Below, piece by piece: positions 40,611-51,426 of a stretch of DNA of 64,000 nucleotides (position 1 is the stretch's first letter; each line of letters begins with the position of its first letter). Position numbers and translations under genes: made by a program. The stretch is from Mayamaea pseudoterrestris (Eukaryota > Bacillariophyta > Bacillariophyceae > Sellaphorales > Sellaphoraceae): assembly GCA_027923505.1 (NCBI GenBank), contig BROI01000007.1, positions 806,001 to 870,000 on the forward strand, given 5' to 3'. The notes under the pieces were generated by a model. That model was not told the origin of the DNA. It saw only the letters and a list, made by a program, of their open reading frames with translations, and made no database searches.

Positions 40611-41556
40611 TTACAAGCTCGTTTGCATCTGCCTAGCCGCCTTGTTGATGCGCTTGGTAACTGCCATAATATCTTCCTCCTGGAGCGTGAAGGCGTTGAG
40701 GACCTGGGCAAATGAAGTCGCCGTATCCTCCATGGCGCCAAAGACTTCATCCTTGACTCGTCCAATAATGGCGCTAGCTCCCTGCTGCGGCATTGGTTGA
40801 ACCGTCAGCAGCGTTCCCTCGCTGCGATAGGAAGTTTCACTCATGATTGTCTGCTCCTCCTCGTAGGTTTGATCAGCCGTCGGACATTCTTGGCGAGTGT
40901 CATCATCGTCATCATCCTCTGTTTCCGTCTCTGACATGTAAGCTGGCTTTTTGGCGGGCATTTTATGCTCCGGGGTCACGTAACGTGGCTTTTTAATCAA
41001 GGCAGCTGACTTGATTGGTTCTGTGGGAGATCCATGTCTTGTAATGGATCGGCTGCGAACAAGTGCCTTTGACTGGGATGGCTGCGTCGCCAGCTGCTGC
41101 TGCTTCTTGCGCGAGCCTCCAGCAGCCAAACGTTCCTGGCGTATGTCGTCGTACTGGAGACGGAGCGCAGGGTCTCCTAGGATGCGCATCTGTGTGAGTA
41201 CCATTGAGGAGAAGAGGTGAGTGAGGTAGCTGAGCGAAGCTAGCATGATGCTGCACCATTAAAGGCGTGACAACTCCTACAATCATCCCTATGTTACGTA
41301 CCGTCATTTGCACCGCCTGCATTTTGCGCTCGGCGTGAAAGTGGTGCGAGGCAGTGATGGAGTCTTGATCGTCGTGCTCCATGTTTTGCAAAAGCGTAAA
41401 GAGCTCGTTGCGTCGCGCAAAGAACGCCTTTTGGATTTGCTCGGGCGTCGCATTCGACTTGACACCTAGCACATCCTTGTAGAGGTCCGACGACGTTCCG
41501 TAAGCTTCATCGATGGATGCGAGATTAATAGAGTTGCTGGCTTGATCGAGACTCAT
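40611..41556 (-). CDS. J-domain-like protein lacking HPD
   Basis: Two exons: 41556-41302 and 41189-40611. Intron 112 nt, phase 0, donor ACG|GTACGT. The product is 277 residues. DLYKDVLGVKSNATPEQIQKAFFARRNELFTLL matches J-domain helices I-II, and AVQMTMRILGDPALRLQYD matches helices III-IV (L-x-D-P-x-x-R-x-x-Y-D). The HPD tripeptide between helices II and III is absent, so stimulation of Hsp70 is unlikely. A basic region, an acidic stretch (ETETEDDDDDDTRQE) and a C-terminal helix (ALxEEDIMAVTKRINKAARQM-like) follow. It is probably an adaptor; the partner is unknown. Confidence 0.7.
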
Positions 41557-42095
41557 TTTTCGGTGACTGGTATCGGGGGGTGTTGATGGCACGCGTATAA
41601 ACGAGAGTTTGTTGAGTGCGTGCTGCTCTGTGTACTCTTATGGTGCTGCAGCAAGCGTTTTTTGAATGCACCGCTGCTTGTTTCTTTCGTGTGCAAGGAA
41701 AGGATGATTTCGAAAAAGATGGCGACAGTTCGATTCTTGATCTTGTCTATTGATGAGGTGCTGTCTCTTTATAGCCCGAGTCGTTTAGATGAATGACAAT
41801 GAATCTCAAAAACGGCGATCGACTTGTGTTCCGCGCGAAACGAAATTTAACAACGGATCGTGTACAGCTAACTTTTTCAAACTAGATAGGTCGCAATTTC
41901 TTAGGCCAATGACAGAAGCGCAAAACCCGGCTGGCTCGCAAGGAAACGTCTGCGTTTCAGTCGTAGCGCGTCTGTTACGACACATCAAATTCGAACCATG
42001 CTTGGCGCATGTTCAACTTGGAACTTGACAAAAGAAGTGAGAGTCGAGGAGCAACACATAGTGAAGATTTCGCTTGCTAAACCTAACTATACATC
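41557..42095. promoter_or_regulatory. Divergent intergenic region
   Basis: 539 bp between the J-like gene (minus) and the LHC-like gene (plus). No element recognised. Confidence 0.3.
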
Positions 42096-43334
42096 ATGAA
42101 CATTCCAAGTCTCCTGCTATTACTTCAGAGCTGCTGCAGTGGTCTGATTATTCAGCCGCCATTCACAGTCACGACGCGATCAATTTTATCGTTCCATCAG
42201 CTGCGTCCATCAAGGATATCACTCTCTGACCGACCAGAATCTGCAGAGTATGACGAGCTTGCAGGCTCTGACATTGATGCAGATGAAGCATTTCTGCGGC
42301 AAGAACTCTCTAAGCTTGAAACATTGGAAGAAATATTGGACGAGCTAGAAGAGTTTGAATTTGACGGCAGCGAAAGCTCATCCTTTGAGGCTATGCGTGA
42401 CGAGGATGAATTTGACAATGACCAAGATCTGGCAGAAGACTATTTATGGGATCCAGAAAGTTTGTCCGAGCTTTTATCTGGTATGCAGGATGACAAAGAC
42501 AAAACAGAAGCCTTCCAAGACGACAACGATGACGCTAGCATTCGACAATCTGCCGCACAGCAACTCGAGCAGGCATTGCTGCAAGGTGTCGTTCCTGTCA
42601 CTGCCACAGTTGGAACGAACATGCTAGCGGGCGATTTTGGGTTTGACCCGTTGAATCTCGCCACGAAGGACTACTTTAAGCAAGCTCAATTGTTTCTGTT
42701 GAACCTACTTCCACTGAGAGAAGGCGAAGAGCCCTTACCATCCACACCGCCAATGCGACCAGCGGCCCTTATTTTGCGTGACTATCGAGAGAGCGAAATT
42801 CGGCATGCGCGACTCTGCATGCTGGCTGCTGTCTTTTGGCCGCTGCAGGAATTGCTGGATCGTCTCATTTTGGACGACGATCAGTTTGGGCCTCTGCTGT
42901 ATGGACCTGTGACGCTGCCGTACTTTCCACTCATAATGACGGCAATCATGATGCTGTTGGGATACCTTGACATCTATTCGCAAGCTATCAAAGATTTGGA
43001 AGGAATTGGTGAAGCATACATGCCCGGAGATTGCTTTTGGGATCCGCTCGCTATGCTTCAAGGAGCACCCGACTCGATGAAACGCCGCATGCAGGAGCGT
43101 GAACTGTTCAACGGACGAGCTGCAATGCTAGCTGTGCTAGCCTACTTTTGGGAGGAGCTGGTGACGCGCAAACCATTGATTGAGATTGCCAGCAACGAAA
43201 TACTCTTCACGCCGGCGTATCAAATTCCTTTTGTCCAATCTTGGCTTGACTCTGAGTTTGCGGATACATTGGATCGCAGCGTTGACGCAATGGAGACTAT
43301 TGGTGAGACTGACATTATTTCCAGTTTAATCTGA
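42096..43334 (+). CDS. LHC-like protein with long acidic N-terminal extension
   Basis: 412 residues, one exon. A hydrophobic leader (MNIPSLLLLLQSCCSGLIIQ) suggests ER/plastid routing. Residues ~45-165 are strongly acidic (LETLEEILDELEEFEFDGSE; EDEFDNDQDLAEDYLWDPE). Then comes an LHC-type body: MLAGDFGFDPLNLATKDYF, helix 1 block YRESEIRHARLCMLAAVFWPLQELLD with E..R.HAR ligand pattern, a middle helix (FPLIMTAIMMLLGYLDIYSQAI), CFWDPLAML, and helix 3 block MQERELFNGRAAMLAVLAYFWEEL. Both chlorophyll-binding E-x-x-x-(H/N)-x-R motifs are present. Typical LHCs are ~200 residues; the extension doubles that. Pigment binding is likely, but a photosystem role is unknown. Confidence 0.82.
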   Translation: MNIPSLLLLLQSCCSGLIIQPPFTVTTRSILSFHQLRPSRISLSDRPESAEYDELAGSDIDADEAFLRQELSKLETLEEILDELEEFEFDGSESSSFEAMRDEDEFDNDQDLAEDYLWDPESLSELLSGMQDDKDKTEAFQDDNDDASIRQSAAQQLEQALLQGVVPVTATVGTNMLAGDFGFDPLNLATKDYFKQAQLFLLNLLPLREGEEPLPSTPPMRPAALILRDYRESEIRHARLCMLAAVFWPLQELLDRLILDDDQFGPLLYGPVTLPYFPLIMTAIMMLLGYLDIYSQAIKDLEGIGEAYMPGDCFWDPLAMLQGAPDSMKRRMQERELFNGRAAMLAVLAYFWEELVTRKPLIEIASNEILFTPAYQIPFVQSWLDSEFADTLDRSVDAMETIGETDIISSLI

Positions 43335-43589
43335 GTGCGATAATATCAACCACTTTATCCTTTGCAACAGTCTTGGCGTCAAGGGGCGCGATTACCTTGT
43401 GCCCCCGTCAGAGATGAAAGTTCCCAGCCACGGCTCAAACCTTTAACGGAAAGCACACGAGTGAGTGCTTACGCTGTCACTAACTAGTGCTTGCACTACT
43501 ACGTCAAGCAGCCCTCCGCGCACATTTAAATCGCTACCGGCGGCAAGCACATTTTTCATGAATTAACGCAATAATTATTAGACCAAATG

Positions 43590-44819
43590 TTATCTACTCC
43601 AAGTCGTTGAGGATTTTAACTTATTCCAAACATTCGAGCTCGCATCATGAAGTCTCACTGCCCACTTTGGCGCATTGTTTCGCTCACTTTCATGTGGCAG
43701 TACTTGCATTGGAACCTGCCCCTTCCCACGAAACCATTCGACGCATCGGTGCGCCAGCGAATCGTCCTCGGCAACGGGCATGTTTCGAACCGATAGAAAA
43801 CCCAAGACTCTCTCCGAGGCTAGTTTTGCTACTAGCGAGGGAATTTCCGACATGTCTTCAACGCGCTTTCCTGTAAGCTCTAGCGTGCACATGCGTCCTG
43901 GTCCGTACCAAATGGGAGCTTCTCCGTAGCGAGTATATCGAACAGTACATGCCTTGTCGTTGATCAATTGATAAAGGTATGTTTCGCGAGCGCCAAACTT
44001 GCCAAGATTTTCAGCCTTGGAGGTGCCAAATTGTACAAGAGCAGATCGTTTGGGAGAAATTGTCGATTGAGAGCGAGATGAATCTTTGCTTGTGGTAATC
44101 GGCGCTGTCAAGTCTGGTAGCCTCAGTCTGCCTTTAGCTTGCGGTCGTGCGTAAGATGTGAACTCAATGGAGCGTGCACTACGCTTATTCGTTCTCCATT
44201 CTTCATCCTCCGATGCATCAATCTGCGTGGATGTACAAACGGCTCTACCATCCGGCCATTCCGTGTGAGCAATCCATTCCATACCTCGCTGAATATACGT
44301 TGTTGCGACATCGTAAACAGTCGCTGCCTGGTCGGCAGGAATTACTTGCAGCGGACTCCTTGGTCGCAGCCGAATACTTTCGAGTAGCTTATTATCACTG
44401 TCAGTTCTTGTGTAGCAAAATAGCTTGCGGCTGAGCATTGTTCCAGCGTATTCAATCTGCGAATCCGATGCTGCTACCGTCATTGGTGCTGCCAAGTCGC
44501 CGCAGCGTCGGCGATACCGTTCCTTGGAGGCTAACGAAGAGTCCGTCTCGGCAAGACACCGAACAAGCTCCAATCCTTGTACATTGGCAATCTTGTTTCC
44601 ATTCAAAGGATCATACAAGGCACCTTTATAAGACCAAATGGAGTGGCCGGACGGACCACACCGTGCTCGAAGCCAGTCTTTCAGAGTGTTGCTAGTGCTG
44701 GGCTCGATATGTTTAGCTGCTTTGCTAGAACCAAATGTACCTACATGCAGCAGTGCTAGAAGATAATTTACTCGCATTCTCATGAAAAGGTTGAAAAGAC
44801 CGTTTGTTTGTTCATTCAT
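43590..44819 (-). CDS. Unrecognised protein with N-terminal signal or anchor
   Basis: 409 residues from ATG at 44819; the in-frame Met at codon 13 (MRMRVNYLLALLHVGTFGSS) gives a better signal peptide and may be the real start. One exon. No domain is recognised with confidence. Conserved-looking blocks are SIWSYKGALYDPLNGNKIANVQGLELVRCL, LSRKLFCYTRTDSD, YIQRGMEWIAHTEWPDGRAVC and PIWYGPGRMCTLELTGKRV. The W-x-Y-x-G-x-(L/V)-Y opening faintly recalls DUF1838-type proteins; I give that little weight. It is probably processed by the secretory pathway. Confidence 0.6.
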   Translation of the reverse strand: MNEQTNGLFNLFMRMRVNYLLALLHVGTFGSSKAAKHIEPSTSNTLKDWLRARCGPSGHSIWSYKGALYDPLNGNKIANVQGLELVRCLAETDSSLASKERYRRRCGDLAAPMTVAASDSQIEYAGTMLSRKLFCYTRTDSDNKLLESIRLRPRSPLQVIPADQAATVYDVATTYIQRGMEWIAHTEWPDGRAVCTSTQIDASEDEEWRTNKRSARSIEFTSYARPQAKGRLRLPDLTAPITTSKDSSRSQSTISPKRSALVQFGTSKAENLGKFGARETYLYQLINDKACTVRYTRYGEAPIWYGPGRMCTLELTGKRVEDMSEIPSLVAKLASERVLGFLSVRNMPVAEDDSLAHRCVEWFRGKGQVPMQVLPHESERNNAPKWAVRLHDASSNVWNKLKSSTTWSR

Positions 44820-45116
44820 TCCAATGATCCCATGGTCGCCGACGGGTGGCAGTTTCTGTCAAAACCGTTGCGACTCCGAATCGACGCTTGCTATCTCGCG
44901 CAGTCAAGAAGGGCTGTCAGCAAAGTCAGTCGCATTGCTGACAAGTAGTAGTCAAGACCATTAAGAACCAAATGGGAATCTAATGTTAATATTAGGGATG
45001 AATAATTATGCAACAAATGTTTGCCAGCATGACCTTGTGCAAGGCTGGGCTTTGTACAAGCAGGGTCGTTATGTCCAGTCAAGAAGAGTTAAAACATCCT
45101 TGGCTGCCGATTCGAT
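44820..45116. other. Intergenic DNA, nothing recognised
   Basis: 297 bp between the unknown secretory gene's start and the Mpv17-family stop. No supported features. Confidence 0.3.
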
Positions 45117-46212
45117 CTAGTCCTTTTCCACCGCAGGTCCAGCGGCTTGCGTTGCAAGAATAGTTACCCACAAAATCTCCACCATGTCGACCCAAAGCAC
45201 TCGATTCTCAGTTGGTATTAATCCATACGTAACGCAATGCGCCAGCGGCCATAGCTTGAGTCCGCTGACAATTAGTGGGACCGTAGTACGCTTCATGTCG
45301 GCCCACACCGTTTCAAGTGACTCTCGCTTCATGAGTCCCAACAATAGTATGTATGTATTGTTCCAAATGGGTCCCCAGACGGTTTGATCAATCAAAATCT
45401 TGAGCGGCCAAAATGCCGCCGACAAGTGCAACACATGTTCAAACGAGTAGTCACACGCAAGGTACCAGAAATGCGACAACGTTCCATGGCCAATAAAGCC
45501 TGCCAGACCGCTTCGTAGTACCCGCATGCCATCAAAGCCTTCTGCTGGTGACTCATCGCTGCTGCCTCCAATCTCGGTGCGCTGCGCAATCAAGTCTCCA
45601 ATCGTGTACACGCTTCCCGACGTAATGGCCTTGGTCAAGATAGGATTGGACTGCAAATGCTGCATGTAGGACGCCCACGTATCGGCAAAGTCTCGCAATG
45701 CAATCTCCGAAAAGTCCCATCCGCGCGCATGGTGCTGTTGGTGCAAAAGGAGTTGGTAGACAATGGTGGCGCCTACGACGCCCGTGACGATGTTCTGCAG
45801 CATCTTCTTGTCGTTCCATCGAATATTTGACAGCAAGTTCTTCTGCTGCTCCTTGACGAGGGGATCGTAGGGTAACAACTTTGGAGATTCCGAGTCATCA
45901 AAGTCATTATTTTTCATGTCGTTGGGGTCCTGAATCGAGACACTATATAGCGGTAGTGATGGACGGAAAGCGGCATGCTGGTAACGGCGAGTAGTCTGGA
46001 TATGAATCGAGAAATGTATGAGCCTTTGAAATAATAACTGCAGCGCCAAACACTCCAACGCCCATGGTGCTGTCCGACAGCTGATGGCAGTCCTGACACC
46101 TCATCACCGCAAATTTCGCACATACCTTGATCGTTCCATCCGGGGCCCAGCCTACAGTCAAACTTATTATACATCCAAATACAAGCAGCAGTGTAGAGAG
46201 CGTAGTCTGCAT
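45117..46212 (-). CDS. Mpv17/PMP22-family membrane protein with plastid-type leader
   Basis: Two exons: 46212-46126 and 45995-45117. Intron 130 nt, phase 0, donor AAG|GTATGT. The product is 321 residues. Exon 1 is a complete signal peptide (MQTTLSTLLLVFGCIISLTVGWAPDG) ending in G-WAP, an ASAFAP-like site with Trp at +1, followed by a basic, Ser-rich transit-like stretch. Family blocks: LQSNPILTKAITSGSVYTIGDLIAQ, GHGTLSHFWYLACD, FWPLKILIDQTVWGPIWNNTYILLLG and GLKLWPLAHCVTYGLIPTENRVLWVDMVEILWVT. The usual closing W-x-x-x-L/V-S is replaced by WVTILATQAAG. Mpv17 proteins form pores in peroxisomal or mitochondrial inner membranes; the leader here predicts the plastid. Confidence 0.88.
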
Positions 46213-46703
46213 GATGCTACAAGTATAACGCTCTCTACCAAAGCCTCGAGAGGCCTTCCCCCTCGATTAGTGCGGTCCAAACGAAAGGGCGACGTCGGAC
46301 TTTCCTGTTCGCGGCTCCGCGTTGGACGTCAGAACTTTGGCAAACATGACTCATTCACACGACCACAATGACTAATCGTGGTGCGACTTCAACAAGACGT
46401 GAGACGTTTCTTGCGAAGGTTAGCTATGATGACGACCGGCACGTTTTGTGAGCTGCAGAGACCATCGACTAACACGTAAGTGAAGGAGATGCCCATTACA
46501 ATAGTAGTTGCTGCTTATAACTTGTTATTATACGTGTTTGCCTTGGGCCTCTTACAGAATGGCGTACTGGTACGCAAGCAGGCGTCGAACTTCATGAACT
46601 CACAGTCAGACACCAACAGAAAATAGCCAAATCTCGTACAAATCTTCAATAGCACGCCAAATTTTACCCAGCTCCTTCGTCTCACTCATCATCAAGTCGA
46701 TGT
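46213..46703. other. Intergenic DNA, no supported gene
   Basis: 491 bp upstream of the Mpv17-like start and downstream of the small secreted gene. Nothing recognised. Confidence 0.3.
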
Positions 46704-47190
46704 TTATATCCACTGTGCGCAAGGATATCCCGAGTCATCCAAAATACACCGCGACTCGGACAAGCAGTAGCGCCCAGGCGTGCAAGAGCTGCAACCTCCC
46801 CAGCTGCTCGGATAGCAATAGACACTCGAATATTCAATAAAATAGTAGGGCTGTCGGTTGTCGACATAAAACTTGCTCCGCATGGGCTTGCGATTGTAGC
46901 AAATCAACTCATCCGAGGTGCAGACTGGAAACTGCGTCGTGTCGCATGAATCAAAGATTGGATAGCCGTCGGCATCTTGACCGACGGAGCAAACGTCTAG
47001 CGCAGGATCAAAGAGATCAAAGCGACGAAGGTTGCGCTGCGTCAAGTGGTGGAGACTTTCGGGTGAGACATGGAATCGGAAATTGCACCTGCGGCGTCAA
47101 CCACTCACGCACCTGTTGCTCAGGTTCTGTTGCAGCTGCCGCGACTACGCATAACAGCGCCACAAGGGATTGCTTCAGTAGCAAGTTCAT
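46704..47190 (-). CDS. Small secreted Cys-rich protein
   Basis: Two exons: 47190-47089 and 47036-46704. The 52-nt intron has donor CAG|GTGCAA and acceptor GACGCAG; the frame change across it requires splicing. The product is 144 residues. MNLLLKQSLVALLCVVAAAAT is a clear signal peptide. The mature part has ten Cys arranged in pairs (DVCSVGQ; DSCDTTQFPVCTSDELICYN; VYCYPSSWGGCSSCTPGRYCLSESRCIL; YPCAQW). CSSCTPGRYC resembles a disulfide-knotted extracellular module. No family recognised. Confidence 0.6.
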
Positions 47191-47481
47191 ACTCTTGGAA
47201 ATGGACGAGTCTAACAATGGCTTGGTGTGAATGAGAAAGTTGCGTAGCTCGCGCAATTTTGGATGTGTGTTGGAGGTGAACAGAAATCACGGACGAAAAT
47301 GAATGAGCGGGCCGACGCGCTCGCGGCGCAACCTCGCATTGCGCAAGCCGACCTCACAATTTTGGCATGACTCGCAAAATGGATTCAAATTTTGTGATTT
47401 GCGATACGTTATTATTAAAGACGACAAGGCTGCTTTGCGCTCCTCATTACATCTCTATTTTAAAGTAAGGACACATTTGAG

Positions 47482-49284
47482 ATGGTGCAACGAAAGCGGT
47501 CCGACTCTCTACAAGCCTTGTCGCCGTCGCGACTCTTATGTGACGACGAACATCGCCAAGTTTTCCAAAATGAGCAAGGCTCTCTGCTCGAGATCTGTCG
47601 ATCTGCTTCTGCAAGCCAAGATTTGGAATCATCTTATTGGGTTATTGAAGACACGCCTCTCCCGGCCGGCATCTTGGATGATGAACGTGGAAATCCTGCC
47701 GACGATGCATCATTTTATGCCACGAGCGACGATTGCTTTCGAAAGACCTTGAGTAATGACAACCGACTTTATCTATATCATGTGAAGCGAGCAGTGTTGC
47801 GTACTGTAATGTTTACAGTCGTATTCGCCGGCGTACTCGTATCTTGCGATTTCTGCATGAGATCCTATGAGAACGCACACAGAAGGCATTATCGCCGGCG
47901 GACACAGACCACGCTCTCCGCCGCTATCGACGAACTTTTTGACATGAAACAGTCTTTAAATGAGTCGGCGTCAACAACTGGCAAATTGACGAATGTAACG
48001 TCTTCGATAATAAACAGCTTCAGTAACGCAACGGCTGAACCTTCATCAAGTCCTGCTCCATCTCCATCTCCATCGCAACGAACATTCGCACCGTTTTCCT
48101 TTGACGACGATTCTCTCGGAACCGACAATGATTTGTTCGTATTGCTAAAGCGACGTGGCCTTACAGATGGCTTGTCAAATTCCTCGTCACCTCAATTCAA
48201 GGCATACCGTTGGATGACGATTAGAGACGGTTATGACATTGCCAGTGACGATGACAATTTACAGCTGCTGCAACGTTACGCCACGGCCGTACTGGACTTT
48301 GCATTCCATCCCAAATTTTCAACGGCAACGTTTGCAGATACGCGCGACCATGAGTGCGATTGGAAAGGTGTTGCTTGCGGCAGCCATGGCGCTATTACCA
48401 GCATTAAGTGGCCGGCTATGGATTTAAGAGGATCGATTCCACGCGAATTAGGGTTGCTACAGTCGTTGCGCATGCTGGATCTTGGAGGTAATGATATTGC
48501 AGGGAAGATACCAGAGGAGCTATACACCTTGGCAAAATTGACGTCGCTCTACATTCACCAAAACGCGTTGACGGGTTCCCTGTCTGAAAGCATTGGTAAT
48601 CTTTACCACTTGGAGAATTTCTATGCCTACAACAATAGTTTGACAGGTACCATACCGTCCTCAATTGGCTCACTTGGTGAAGAAGTGCGCCCTCTGCGTA
48701 AGTGAATGGAAATAGCGAGTGCAGATTTTACTGACGATCTCGTTAGCTGAGCTACATTTCACTCCTTCGCCTCGACAGGTTACATGATACTCGCCAGCAA
48801 CAACCTCGTCGGTACCATTCCCAACAATCTTCGACTTCGAAATCTACACTACCTCGATCTGGGGCACAATGAATTGGAGGGGAGCCTTCCTTCAGACTGG
48901 CTAAATGTCAACAGTAATTCGTCCTTTCGTAGTTTGCGGCACTTGTTTCTGGATCACAACAAGCTGACCGGCACGCTTCCGACAAACTTTGCGACACTTG
49001 GAGAAGGCAAACTCATGCAAATGTATCTAAATGACAATCGCTTCTCGGGCACCGTGCCTGGTGGTTACGAGGAACGAACGTTTCTGCAGCAAGTGGAGCT
49101 GCAGCACAATGATTTTGACCACATTGACCAAGATGTTTGCAACCTCGCCGTTTGGGTCGCTGGAGAAATGGCCAGTCTCCGAGCTGATTGCAAAGCCTGT
49201 TCTTGCAAATACTTTTGTCAAGGTGGAGCAGAGACGCGGCGCTGTTTTGAATCCAACCAAACCAACAGCAGTCTGTTTTGGTGA
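47482..49284 (+). CDS. Type II membrane leucine-rich-repeat protein
   Basis: Two exons: 47482-48697 and 48779-49284. Intron 81 nt, donor C|GTAAGT, acceptor CGACAG. The product is 573 residues. ~105 cytoplasmic residues precede one membrane helix (AVLRTVMFTVVFAGVLVSC), then an extracellular stalk with several N-glycosylation sites and a PSSSPAPSPSPS run. An LRR N-cap (DHECDWKGVACGSHGAITSIKW) leads into plant-type repeats (MDLRGSIPRELGLLQSLRMLDLGGNDIAGKIPEEL; LTSLYIHQNALTGSL; HLFLDHNKLTGTLPTNF) and a C-terminal Cys-rich cap (CNLAVW..CKACSCKYFCQGG). No kinase domain is present. Diatoms carry many such LRR proteins, proposed to act in adhesion or recognition; the ligand is unknown. Confidence 0.88.
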
Positions 49285-49684
49285 AGCATATTTGGTAGAG
49301 CGCGCAATATGACCTCCATTTAGAGCTTTAGCCAAAATACAATGCCATTCGTGCATAACTTGTAGTCAATATATGATGCCGTTTTAAGGTGTGGAAAGAT
49401 TACTGTCCCTTATTTCCATTGCTGCACGGCTTGGTTGAATGCTTTTGAGATGGCTACTGTGGCTAAATTGTTGATACATAAGGTTTAAGGCTTTGAAATA
49501 ACCGCGCCGTCGCGCGCTTTTCTTGCCGGATCGATGACTGTGACCCGAAAGATCAGCCGACCATGCAGTTCGTCCAATCTTGACAGGACCCTCTCCTTCG
49601 CAGCCGCCGCATGACTACAGATATATAAAGAGGTGGAGAAATCGAGAGGGTAACACAAGGCTAGCTTGTGCAGGCGGCCTTACA
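49285..49684. other. Intergenic DNA, nothing recognised
   Basis: 400 bp between the LRR gene and the four-TM gene, with a CG-rich patch at ~49501-49520. Confidence 0.3.
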
Positions 49685-51270
49685 ATGATGTCGGCATCGC
49701 AGCAACGACGAGCGGAGAATGACGATGGATACGAATCTCCGTCAGCTCGTCGACGGCCCGACGATGACAAATATTACGATGACGATGACGACAATGATAG
49801 AGACGGAGGTGGATACTATGATGACGACGGACATTACGTTGATGAGGATGGCTACTACTATGAGGACGAGAATGAAGCTCTTCAGCAAGGCGATCCTGAA
49901 TTGGAACGCCGGCGTCGCTTGAATCGGCTGAATCCGGATTATGATCAGGAATATGACAACGACTACGATGACGATGACGAAAACAAGGCAGGCAGTCGAG
50001 ACATGTGGGGACGAAGGAGAGCCAAATGTTGTGACCACTGCTGTCGGTGCTGCCGCAACTGCATTCGAGGCTTTTTCGTTCCACCAATTTGTGATTTTCG
50101 ACGGTGGTGGTACGTGCTGTCGCTGCTGTCTACCTTGCTACATCGGATTGTCTGGGGCAAAATTGGTGCTCGTCTAACTCTGTTTCCTCTTTTTACAGCG
50201 GCTGTCCACATGGAGCTTGCTATACCGTCATGGGATTCGCTCTAGGCTTGGGAGGATTAATCATGATGGTCATGCTCACTTTGAACTGCGACGTTCAGCG
50301 CATCACCGTCACCAACGCCGATGGCGGCATTTCCGAGAATCAGCCACAAGTTGGCTATGGTTTCATTGCGCGAGAACCTATCGCCGGTGAAGTGCCTCAA
50401 GTCATGGGATGTGTGTTATATCCCGACGATGAGAAGCCTACGCTTTTTGACGCGTGGTTTCAAACGGGCCGCTTCATGCTCTTTCTCAGCGCGCTCCTTG
50501 GCATTATTGGTTTTGTCGTTTTATCGTCAGCCTTTTGTGTAGCTTGGTCGGCCAATACCTTTCAGCACTGGCTCATGTGGAACTACATTTTCGCAGCCTG
50601 CTGCACCGGCTTGGGCTTTATGATCTTTGGGTCGGCCTACTGTCAAGACAATGAATGCAAACTTGGCAAGGGCGGTGTCTCAGTCATTAGCATCTTTTTC
50701 TTTTGGCTCACGGCGGCCAATACGATGAAGAGCATGCCGGAAGCACCACCGGATGAGGGAGAAGACGACGAAGACTTGTACTATGAGAATCGGGACGACA
50801 TGTATCGGGACGACGTTCCGGGACAGCCTGGTCCGTTGGTGAGTCCATACAATGATGGAGACTTTGACGATGGGTATCAGTATGATGAGGATGGCAACCC
50901 ATACTTTTATGAAGAGGATGGTACGCCGGTCTTTGTCGACTCGGAAGGTAACGCGCTTTACTATCTGGATGAAGATGGCGAGAAGGTGTACTACGATGAT
51001 GATGAGGAGGAGGACGACGACGACGACGACGACGAGGCAAATCAAGACCCAGAAGCACCAGCCGACAGCGATGCGCAGGACCAGCAGCCAATGGATGAGC
51101 CAGTGGATTTGCTGGATGTGACGGACGAGGAGCGAGAGCATGGTTACACTGTACCTGCGCACCAGGTCGACCACAATGTGGACGCAGAATCCGTTGAGGA
51201 GGGTAATCATTCCATGCCGCAAGAGCGACTGCCGCGAGTGGGAGACGATGATGGTCCAACCATATCGTAG
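49685..51270 (+). CDS. Asp/Tyr-rich four-TM membrane protein
   Basis: Two exons: 49685-50109 and 50199-51270. Intron 89 nt; donor TG|GTACGT, acceptor TTTACAG; the join reads DFRRWCGCPHGACYTV. The product is 498 residues. The N-terminus is Asp/Tyr-rich (KYYDDDDDNDRDGGGYYDDD), then a basic Cys cluster (RRRAKCCDHCCRCCRNC). Four hydrophobic segments follow (GFALGLGGLIMMVMLTL; FMLFLSALLGIIGFVVLS; WNYIFAACCTGLGFMIFG; VSVISIFFFWLTA). After the last comes an acidic tail with a ten-residue periodic motif (YDEDGNPYFYEEDGTPVFVD...YYLDEDGEKVYY) resembling OCRE-type aromatic repeats. Topology recalls tetraspan proteins, but the family is unrecognised. Both ends probably face the cytosol and could bind divalent cations. 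Confidence 0.7.
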
Positions 51271-51426
51271 ACTGGTGTTGTTTAGCTAATGACTGAAATT
51301 GCTTTTAAAAAGCCAAACGTCGCGCAAAGGGAGCTCGAATAATAATCGACGTAGGTTAAGCATAAGACAACATAAAGAAGTTATAAATGTATTTTACTAA
51401 ATATAGAGCAGCTGCCAATCACATGA

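Noticed and set aside
50680-51259. Two long minus-strand ORFs
   Set aside because: They are antisense reads of the Asp-rich repeat tail (GAY/GAN codons) of the four-TM protein.
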